Origin: Halobacteriales archaeon QH_10_67_13 | Lineage (GTDB): Archaea > Halobacteriota > Halobacteria > Halobacteriales > Haloarculaceae | Assembly: GCA_003021335.1 (NCBI GenBank) | Contig: PXQL01000053.1 | Coordinates: 1 to 9,027 of the forward strand | DNA length: 9,027 bases | Reading direction: 5' to 3' | Shown: positions 1 to 4,923 of the stretch, one piece after another | How positions within the stretch are numbered: position 1 is the first letter of the stretch | How the letters are laid out: the number at the start of each line of letters is the position of its first letter | The notes under the pieces: generated by a model | What the model was told of the DNA's origin: nothing | Seen by the model: only the letters and a program-made list of their open reading frames with translations | The model's database searches: none | Program-made: the position numbers and the translations under genes

Positions 1-213
1 GACGAGTCGACGACGCCCGATGACCGCCCGGACCTCTCGGAGCTCCGTGAAGAGCTCAACGACCAGTTCGAGTCGATCAAGGTGTTGCAGCCCGGTCGGT
101 ACGAGCTCAACCTGATGGAGCTGTACGACCGCGAGGAGTACATCATCGCGTTGCAGGAAGACGGGAAATACTCCATCCAGCTCCCCGAGCAGTGGAACTC
201 GGATCTCGAGTGA
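1..213 (+). CDS. 3' end of an unrecognised acidic haloarchaeal protein
   Basis: Frame 1 is open from the first base to a TGA at 211-213, giving the last 70 residues of a protein whose start lies outside the window. The tail has an acidic, probably flexible stretch (DESTTPDDRPD) followed by a compact part rich in charged and aromatic residues (VLQPGRYELNLMELYDREEY, then IIALQEDGKYSIQLPEQW), which reads like a short beta-rich domain. Composition and codon use are typical of a real haloarchaeal gene. It converges on the minus-strand gene that ends at 229, leaving only 15 bases between the stops. No catalytic motif or membrane segment is visible and I do not recognise the family. Confidence 0.75.
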   Translation, partial: DESTTPDDRPDLSELREELNDQFESIKVLQPGRYELNLMELYDREEYIIALQEDGKYSIQLPEQWNSDLE

Positions 214-228
214 GATCGGCCCGCGCTC

Positions 229-483
229 TCAACTCCGTCTTACTCGCCAGGTCGTCCCGCCGGTGTAGGCCCACCGCTCGATCTCCGGATCGACGGGGCG
301 GTCAGCGAGCGTTCCCATGAACTGCCCGACCTGCTTGGCCGAGAGCTCGGCCTCGACGGCGGCCGCGATCTCCCGACTCTTCAGGTACAGCTCCCCGCGC
401 CGCTCGACCCGGTCGACGAGGTACTCGCGGACGAGCCCAATCTTGCGCTCGGTCTCGGCCTCAAGATCGTCTGTGGCGCTCAT
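229..483 (-). CDS. DUF7123-like small haloarchaeal protein
   Basis: An 84-residue soluble protein starting MSATDDLEAETERK. The ATG at 481-483 is chosen because it overlaps the stop of the upstream membrane-protein gene as ATGA, and because the longer frame upstream of it is arginine/serine-rich shadow sequence. The N-terminal half is a charged helix (residues 7-30). Then come LYLKSREIAA (32-41) and LSAKQVGQFMGTL (47-59), which look like a winged-helix-type arrangement, and a C-terminal WAYTGGTTWRV strand pair (71-81). From memory this pattern (KSR..IA, SAKxVG, TTWRV) matches the small haloarchaeal proteins grouped as DUF7123, of unknown function; I cannot confirm it by search. It is probably co-transcribed and translationally coupled with the membrane protein before it. 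A DNA-binding role is possible but is only inferred from the helix pattern. Confidence 0.8.
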   Translation of the reverse strand: MSATDDLEAETERKIGLVREYLVDRVERRGELYLKSREIAAAVEAELSAKQVGQFMGTLADRPVDPEIERWAYTGGTTWRVRRS

Positions 484-695
484 CGAGCCTCCGGGACGTG
501 CCTGTGTCCGACCGCCAGACACACGGCGTGAACGAGTCCGACGCCGATTCCCGCGAACTGTGTCGCTCCGCTCCCGGCGTACAGTAGGGGCAGGTAGACC
601 GCCGGCAGACCGACTGATCCCCAAAACGCCGCCTGCCGCACCCCGGCGATCGGATTGAGCCGTCCCCGATCGAGGATCGTCCGTGCACCGTTCAT
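480..695 (-). CDS. small two-helix membrane protein, hypothetical
   Basis: A 71-residue protein starting MNGARTILDRGRLNP at the ATG 693-695. After a basic, cytoplasmic-looking N-terminus of about 20 residues come two hydrophobic segments, about 22-41 (AAFWGSVGLPAVYLPLLYAG) and 45-62 (TQFAGIGVGLVHAVCLAV), joined by a very short turn, so it is predicted to be a helical hairpin in the membrane. The C-terminus is short and polar. It is the first gene of a two-gene unit: its TGA (480-482) overlaps the next ATG by 4 bases. An A/T-rich box at 716-724 lies about 25 bases before the ATG, consistent with a leaderless transcript. I do not recognise the family. The hydrophobic pattern and tight coupling make it more than a chance ORF. 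Confidence 0.65.
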   Translation of the reverse strand: MNGARTILDRGRLNPIAGVRQAAFWGSVGLPAVYLPLLYAGSGATQFAGIGVGLVHAVCLAVGHRHVPEAR

Positions 696-715
696 GTCTG
701 GGTCCAGACGGCCCG

Positions 716-724
716 AATAAAAAG
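716..724 (-). promoter_or_regulatory. TATA-like box of the minus-strand two-gene unit
   Basis: Read on the minus strand this is CTTTTTATT, centred about 25 bases upstream of the ATG at 693-695. In haloarchaea the TATA element lies about 26-28 bases before the transcription start, so transcription would begin at or next to the start codon, with no room for a Shine-Dalgarno site. Position and composition support the call; no transcript data are available. Confidence 0.55.
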
Positions 725-737
725 CTCCGACTCAGAG

Positions 738-753
738 TCAAAGACGCGTTTGA
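738..753. promoter_or_regulatory. TCAAA-N6-TTTGA palindrome, copy 1 (candidate operator)
   Basis: TCAAA at 738-742 and TTTGA at 749-753 form an inverted repeat with a 6-base spacer. It partly overlaps the palindrome GACTCAGAGTC at 729-739. It lies just upstream of the TATA-like box of the minus-strand unit, where an archaeal activator or repressor could act. A better-conserved second copy with identical spacing follows at 784-799. Confidence 0.4.
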
Positions 754-782
754 ACCGACGAGTCCGGCCGGCACTGCCCCGG

Positions 783-800
783 CTCAAACGACCGTTTGAG
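783..800. promoter_or_regulatory. CTCAAACG-AC-CGTTTGAG palindrome, copy 2 (candidate operator)
   Basis: A perfect inverted repeat with 8-base arms (783-790 and 793-800) around a 2-base centre. Its core, TCAAA-N6-TTTGA, has the same geometry as the copy at 738-753, and the two centres are 46 bases apart. Two sites of the same spacing suggest binding by a dimeric regulator; the identity of that regulator is unknown. Confidence 0.5.
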
Positions 801-829
801 TCGCCGCCGCGTACTTTCTTCCCCCGCAC

Positions 830-924
830 GTACGGACGAGTGCGTCGACCCGTCGGCCCTCCGCTCTCTCCCCTCGATCGGGTCGACGTCTCCCCCGCTG
901 GCTCCCCTCTCCGACCGTCCGTAC
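830..924. repeat. nested inverted repeats
   Basis: An outer 8-base inverted repeat (GTACGGAC at 830-837, GTCCGTAC at 917-924) encloses an inner perfect 10-base one (CGTCGACCCG at 843-852, CGGGTCGACG at 879-888). The outer right arm is followed directly by ATTTTTAT, so a plus-strand transcript could fold into a stem ending in a U-run, as in a small RNA or terminator. A protein-binding role is equally possible. In GC-rich DNA some symmetry arises by chance. Confidence 0.3.
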
Positions 925-934
925 ATTTTTATCG

Positions 935-955
935 CCGCCGGAAGCGCTCCGGCGG
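935..955. repeat. GC-rich hairpin
   Basis: The arms CCGCCGGA (935-942) and TCCGGCGG (948-955) pair perfectly around the 5-base loop AGCGC. It stands directly after the T-run at 926-930. No function can be assigned. Confidence 0.4.
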
Positions 956-1011
956 GCCGGACCGACCTCGGGGAGCGTCCCCGGCTCGACTCTTCGCCCC
1001 AACCGATTAAG

Positions 1012-1031
1012 GAATATTATCATTATTATTC
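1012..1031. promoter_or_regulatory. A/T-rich imperfect palindrome upstream of aceA (candidate operator)
   Basis: The segment begins GAATA and ends TATTC, with further partial symmetry inside (7 of 10 positions match per arm). It ends about 7 bases before the aceA TATA box, at the place of the B-recognition element and upstream activator site. It is a conspicuous A/T island in otherwise very GC-rich DNA. Acetate- or carbon-responsive control of the glyoxylate bypass would make biological sense, but no regulator is identified here. Confidence 0.4.
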
Positions 1032-1037
1032 ATAGGG

Positions 1038-1045
1038 TTTTAAAG
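1038..1045 (+). promoter_or_regulatory. TATA box of aceA
   Basis: TTTTAAAG is centred about 30 bases upstream of the ATG at 1072, placing the transcription start at about 1067-1072, so the message would be leaderless or nearly so. No Shine-Dalgarno-like sequence precedes the ATG, which agrees. Confidence 0.6.
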
Positions 1046-1071
1046 TACCCGGGTGCTCCGAACGGTCGCGT

Positions 1072-2133
1072 ATGACAGACAACACGGGTGAGGACGCGGT
1101 CGCATCGCGAGTCCGGGACACGAAGCCATTCGTCCGGGAGCTCGACAACCCCGCAGCCGAGCAGTTCCGGTCGCTACTCGACGAGCAGGAGTACGTGTTC
1201 GCTCCGGGACTGTACCACGCCCTTGATGCCCGGCTCGCGGAGATGGCGGGACTCGACGCGGTGTATATGTCCGGGTACTCGACGGTTCTGGGTCAGTTCG
1301 GCTATCCCGACCTCGAGATGGTCGACATGGGTGAGATGGTCGAGAACGCAAAGCGGATCGTCGAGGCGACGGAGCTACCGGTCGTCGCCGACGCGGACAC
1401 GGGCTACGGCGGGGTTCACAACGTCCGCCGAGCCGTCCGGGAGTACGAGAAAGCCGGGGTCGCGGCGATCCACATCGAGGATCAGACCACTCCCAAGCGG
1501 TGCGGACACATCGCGGGCAAGCAGATCGTCTCCCGGGAGGACGCCGAGACGCGGTTCCGGGCGGCCGTCGACGCGAAGCAGGCAGAGGAGACGGTCATCA
1601 TCGCCCGGACCGACGCCTACGGCTCCGCGAACGGCGACTGGGAGGAACACCTCGCCCGGGGCCGGCTGTACGCCGACTGCGGCGTCGACCTGGTGTGGCC
1701 AGAGATGCCCGATCCCTCCCGGGAGGACGCGGTCCGGTACGCCGAACGGCTCCACGAGACCCACCCCGATGTCCGGCTCGCATTTAATTACTCCTCGTCG
1801 TTTGCCTGGAGCGAGGAGGAGGATCCGCTTACCTTCGCCGAGCTCGGCGATCTCGGCTACGAGTACATTTTCGTCACGCTGTACGCGCTGCACTCGGGGG
1901 CCCACGCCGTCTACGAGGACATGTCCGCGATCGCCGAGGGCGCGGAGCAGGCCCAGTTCGACCTCGAAGGGCGGTACCTGGACCACGAGACCGAGAGCCA
2001 CCACGAGCTGTCCTTTGTTCCGCAGTTCCAGCAGACAGAGGCCGCGTTCGATCCCGACGCGCGGCGCCGTCAGGAGGAATCGGACGGGTTCACCGAGGAC
2101 GACCAGACGGTGATCACGAGCGAGGACGACTGA
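1072..2133 (+). CDS. aceA: isocitrate lyase
   Basis: A 353-residue enzyme that splits isocitrate into glyoxylate and succinate, the first step of the glyoxylate bypass in the cytoplasm. It has the PEP mutase/isocitrate lyase TIM-barrel pattern: SGYS (67-70), the substrate/Mg-binding ADADTGYGG (106-114), IEDQ (135-138), the family signature KRCGH (142-146) with catalytic Cys144, and NYSSSFAW (239-246). The length is close to the short haloarchaeal isocitrate lyase (about 345 residues in Haloferax volcanii, from memory) and shorter than bacterial ones. The ATG is supported by the TATA box 30 bases upstream. Malate synthase follows after 97 bases, the classical pairing. The C-terminal tail (330-353) is acidic and probably disordered. 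Methylisocitrate lyase is the main alternative, made less likely by the malate synthase neighbour. The frame is intact. Confidence 0.95.
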   Translation: MTDNTGEDAVASRVRDTKPFVRELDNPAAEQFRSLLDEQEYVFAPGLYHALDARLAEMAGLDAVYMSGYSTVLGQFGYPDLEMVDMGEMVENAKRIVEATELPVVADADTGYGGVHNVRRAVREYEKAGVAAIHIEDQTTPKRCGHIAGKQIVSREDAETRFRAAVDAKQAEETVIIARTDAYGSANGDWEEHLARGRLYADCGVDLVWPEMPDPSREDAVRYAERLHETHPDVRLAFNYSSSFAWSEEEDPLTFAELGDLGYEYIFVTLYALHSGAHAVYEDMSAIAEGAEQAQFDLEGRYLDHETESHHELSFVPQFQQTEAAFDPDARRRQEESDGFTEDDQTVITSEDD

Positions 2134-2198
2134 TGGGCCCGGGTCTCGTCGGGCAGCGGGTGAGTCGGCCGCGCCGAATCGTCCCAGCTAGCCGACGG

Positions 2199-2206
2199 TC
2201 TTTAGT
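2199..2206 (+). promoter_or_regulatory. weak TATA-like element before malate synthase
   Basis: TCTTTAGT lies about 28 bases before the ATG at 2231 in the 97-base gap after aceA. It could give malate synthase its own leaderless transcript in addition to read-through from aceA. The match is weak. Confidence 0.35.
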
Positions 2207-2230
2207 CTCGACCGCGGCAACGACCCTCTC

Positions 2231-3444
2231 ATGACACGCCGACACGACCGGGCGTTCGTTCGGACTTTCTTCACCTCGCCGACGGCCGTCGAGGGAGAGG
2301 ACTCAGCGAAGATGCTCAGGCGGGCGGCACAGCTGCGCGGGATGGAGGCGCCGGACGTCTGGGTCCCGGACAACGAGGACGCGACAGCGCCGGGAATGCG
2401 CGAGGAGGGGATCGCGAACATCATCGAGGTCGTCGCCGCCCACGGTGCCGACGTGCCGGCCGAGATCCACCCGCGGGTGGTCTGGCACCGCGACGACCCG
2501 GCGACCCGGGCGGAGGGATTCGAGCAGATCCGCCGGGTTGCAGCCAGCGAGGCGGCCCCACACGTCGACGGGTTCGTCATCCCCGAGGTCGGCGGGCTCG
2601 ACGACTGGAAGAAAGTAGACGAGCTCATCACGCTGGCCGAGAACGAGGCCGGACTCCCCACGGGAACGTTCGCGATGTCGGTGATCGTCGAGAGCGCGAC
2701 CGCCGAGCTCGCCCTGGCCGAGCTCAGGGATGCGATCCACCACCCCTCGAACGCCCTCGAGCGGCTGTTCTTGCTCGTCGACGGCGAGGTCGATTACACG
2801 AAAGACCTGCGCGCGATCACGCCGACGGGGGCGCTCCCGGACTGGCCCGAGCTGCGGCACAACACCTCCCGCGGGGCGAGCGCCGCCGACCTGATCGCCG
2901 TCGACGGTCCTTACGACGACATCCGAGATCTTGAGGGCTACCGCGAGCGGATGGTCGACAACCGCGCCCGTGGCCAGCTCGGCATCTGGGCGCTCACGCC
3001 CGACCAGGTGGTCACGGCAAACGAGGCACCGCTGCCGCCGGCGACCGGCGAGTGGCTGTTGGCGGTCGACGGCGAACAGGTACCGCTGACTCCCGAAGAC
3101 GACGGCGAGCGGTTCGTCTACGAGGGTGAGCGCGTCTCCGTCGCCGACGCCGAGGACGGCTACCGACTCCGGATCGACGGCCAGACCCGCCGGGGGAGGA
3201 GTTCGAGGCCGCCAAGGCGGCCGGTCGGGGAGCGATCTCGATGGAGCGGGCGACCGTCGTCGAGATCGACGGCGTGACCGTCGAGATCAGTAGGGATCGG
3301 ATGTGGGACGAGGCGACCTATCAGGCTGCGACGACCCCGATTGATCTGTTCCAGGATGTCTATGAGCACCGGCCCGACCAGCGCGAGGCCCTCGAAGAGC
3401 GGTACGGCGCCGATGTCGTCGAGCGGGCCACGCAGGTCGGGTAG
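2231..3444 (+). pseudogene. aceB: malate synthase (class H), deletion-frameshifted
   Basis: Malate synthase joins glyoxylate and acetyl-CoA to malate, completing the glyoxylate bypass. Residues 1-318 follow the haloarchaeal class H enzyme, a CitE-like TIM barrel: FVRTFFTSPTAVEGEDSAKM (9-28), VPDNEDATAP (45-54), EIHPRVVWHR (78-87), GFVIPEV (114-120), SVIVES (150-155), LLVDGEVDYTKD (181-192), LRHNTSRGAS (208-217). After DGQT (about 3184) the frame turns to Arg/Ser/Pro-rich nonsense and stops at 3277. The true C-terminus continues in another frame from about 3190: EEFEAAKAAGRGAIS, DRMWDEATYQAATTPIDLFQ, ending at 3444. Joined, the parts give about 404 residues against 433 recalled for H. volcanii, so about 88 bases seem to be missing at the junction. 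The MWDE region, near where I recall the catalytic Asp, is lost from the upstream frame. Either a pseudogene or an assembly error. Confidence 0.85.
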
Positions 3445-3458
3445 CCGGTCACCCACAG

Positions 3459-3466
3459 CGTTTTGT
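3459..3466 (+). promoter_or_regulatory. weak TATA-like element before the M28 peptidase
   Basis: CGTTTTGT is centred about 27 bases before the ATG at 3489, in the 44-base gap after malate synthase. Position fits a leaderless start; the sequence is a poor TATA match. Confidence 0.3.
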
Positions 3467-3488
3467 CGCCGTTGTCGCTACAGCCCTT

Positions 3489-4734
3489 ATGGAGATCGAC
3501 GAGCCCGTCGCACGCGCAGTCGGACGGGAGCTGGCCGACGACGCCAGCTGGGAGCTGCTCTCGGAGCTGACGGCCCTGCCAGAACGCTTCGGTGGTCACC
3601 CAGGCGAACGCCGGGCGGCCGATCGGGTCAGTACCGCACTCGAGACCGCCGGGCTCGCCCCCGAGTTCCAGGAGTTCGAACTCACCCGCTGGGAGCGCGG
3701 CGAAACGACGCTTCGGGCCGGCGAGACGACCCGCGAGGCCGTCGCGCTGCCGTACTCGCCGGCCGCCGAGGTCGCGGGCCCGGTCGTCGATGTCGGTCAC
3801 GGCAGCCCCGCGGAGATCGAGGCCGCCGACCCGGCGGGTGCGATCGCGCTTACCACGACCGCGCCGCCGTCGACGGGCAGACATCCCCACCGCATGGAGA
3901 CGGTCGGTCACGCGGCCGAGGCCGGCGCGGCCGGCCTCCTGTTCGCCAACCACCACCCCGGTCAGCTCCCCCCGACGGGAACGGTCCGACCAGAGACGCC
4001 GATCCCGTGTGTCGGTGTCTCGAAGGAAACCGGCGACCGGCTCCGCGACGGCGACCGGCGGGTCGAGCTCGCGGTCGCGGCCGAGACTGCGCCGGCGACC
4101 AGCCAGAACGTCCTCGCAACCGTCGGGCCCGAAACCGATGAGGAGCTGCTCGTGCTCGCACACTACGACGCTCACGACATCGGCGAGGGCGCTCTGGACA
4201 ACGGCGCGGGAATCGCGGTACTCGTCGGCGCCGTCCGGATCCTCGCCGAGCTATCGCTCGATCGTCTGGTCCGCGTGGCTGCGGTCGGCTGCGAGGAGAT
4301 CGGGCTGCTCGGAAGCGAGGCCCTCGCCGAGGAGCGCTCGTCGCCCCGTGTCGTAGTGAACCTCGACGGCGCCGGCCGGTTTCGAGACGTTCGCGCGCTC
4401 ACTCACGGCTATCCGGCCCTCGCCGATCCGCGCCTACAGCGACCACTGGCCGTTCCTCCGGGCCGGAGTCCCGTCCTTGCAGCTCCACAGCCGCCGCCCC
4501 GATGACCCCGGGCCCTGGGAGCGGGGCTACACCCACACCCGCGCGGACACCCGCGACAAGGTCGACCGCCGCGATCTCCGCACCCACGCGATCGCGGCCG
4601 CACTGATCGTCCGCGAGCTGGCCGCCGACCCGCCCGAGGCCCTCGCCCCGGCGACCGTTCGAGACCGACTCCGAGAGGCCGGCGCCGAACCGGGAATGCG
4701 CGCTGCCGGCTCCTGGCCCGTGGCGTGGGACTGA
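3489..4734 (+). pseudogene. M28 family zinc aminopeptidase with PA-like domain, frameshifted
   Basis: A co-catalytic dizinc exopeptidase. In the first frame (3489 to about 4415), residues 1-80 form the N-terminal part, about 85-200 resemble a protease-associated insert (GPVVDVGHGSPAEIEAADPA, then GAAGLLFANHHPG), and the peptidase core follows: AHYDAH (224-229; His225, Asp227), DNGAG (237-241; bridging Asp237), CEEIGLLGS (268-276; base and ligand Glu269/Glu270), NLDGAG (291-296; Asp293). After THGYPALAD (about 4415) homology moves to another frame: PIRAYSDHWPFLRAGVPSLQ, then THTRADTRDKVD with the last metal-ligand His, ending at 4734. The usual helix between ALAD and the SDHWPF motif is short or missing, suggesting a small deletion plus frame change. 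No signal peptide is visible, so the enzyme would be cytoplasmic. The substrate is unknown. The ATG at 3489 fits a leaderless start. Without the second frame the protein would lack its final zinc ligand. Confidence 0.82.
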
Positions 4735-4744
4735 CCGTCCCCAA

Positions 4745-4753
4745 CGGTTATTA
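4745..4753 (+). promoter_or_regulatory. TATA-like element upstream of a minigene/short ORF
   Basis: CGGTTATTA is centred about 26 bases before an ATG at 4775 and about 43 before the ATG at 4792. The first distance is right for a leaderless start at 4775, which opens only the 4-codon frame MNDH. Confidence 0.35.
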
Positions 4754-4791
4754 CCCCGGCCGTCCGTGTCCTACATGAACGATCATTAACA

Positions 4792-4923
4792 ATGACGCCA
4801 CACGATCGCTTCACCGACGGCGAGAACACGGGCGCACCGCTGGTCCCCGATCTGAGTCCGGACTCGGCCGAGGGACGCGAAGAGACCGTTCTGAGCCACC
4901 GCCTGCCCGATCAGCCCTCGTAG
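4792..4923 (+). CDS. possible 43-residue acidic hypothetical protein
   Basis: An ATG at 4792-4794 opens a frame starting MTPHDRFTDGENTGAPLVPD and ending SHRLPDQPS at the TAG 4921-4923. The composition (many Asp/Glu, few basic residues) is that of a haloarchaeal protein rather than a shadow frame. Its 3' end overlaps the convergent end of hef by 13 bases. A TATA-like element at 4745-4753 and a 4-codon minigene (4775-4789) lie upstream; the minigene stop is 2 bases before this ATG. I recognise no family, domain or membrane segment. It could be a real small protein, or the remaining N-terminus of a longer gene cut off where hef ends. Confidence 0.35.
   Translation: MTPHDRFTDGENTGAPLVPDLSPDSAEGREETVLSHRLPDQPS

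Larger units (their letters stand above)
696..1071. other. 376-base divergent regulatory region, no convincing gene
   Basis: This stretch separates the minus-strand small-protein unit from aceA. Short open frames exist on both strands, but they have unlike-haloarchaeal composition (Arg/Ser/Pro-rich) and I do not call them. It holds, from left to right: the TATA-like box of the minus unit (716-724); a perfect palindrome GACTC-A-GAGTC (729-739); two TCAAA-N6-TTTGA palindromes (738-753 and 784-799); nested inverted repeats (830-924); a small GC hairpin (935-955); an A/T-rich 20-base imperfect palindrome (1012-1031); and the aceA TATA box (1038-1045). It is unusually rich in symmetry and probably carries operators for one or both flanking transcripts. 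Confidence 0.6.

Noticed and set aside
317..658. 113-codon plus-strand frame across the two small minus-strand genes
   Set aside because: Ser/Arg-rich composition untypical of haloarchaeal proteins; the minus strand shows an ATGA overlap and sensible proteins.
1375..2004. Long minus-strand open frame opposite aceA (and a plus-strand frame over most of aceA)
   Set aside because: Shadow frames in GC-rich DNA; aceA has all family motifs and the alternatives have no recognisable domains.
3241..3444. Separate 67-residue gene after malate synthase
   Set aside because: Its sequence is the C-terminal domain of malate synthase and homology extends upstream of its ATG to about 3190, so it is the detached end of aceB.
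3360..4175. 271-codon minus-strand frame opposite the peptidase
   Set aside because: Shadow frame; the plus strand carries the M28 and PA-like motifs.
3150..4440. Programmed ribosomal frameshifting to join the two frames in aceB and the peptidase
   Set aside because: No slippery heptamer or downstream structure stands out, and both junctions appear to lack residues, which recoding cannot explain.
4477..4734. Separate 85-residue gene starting at a TTG
   Set aside because: Its sequence is the C-terminal part of the M28 peptidase, and the family motif SDHWPF lies upstream of the TTG in the same frame.
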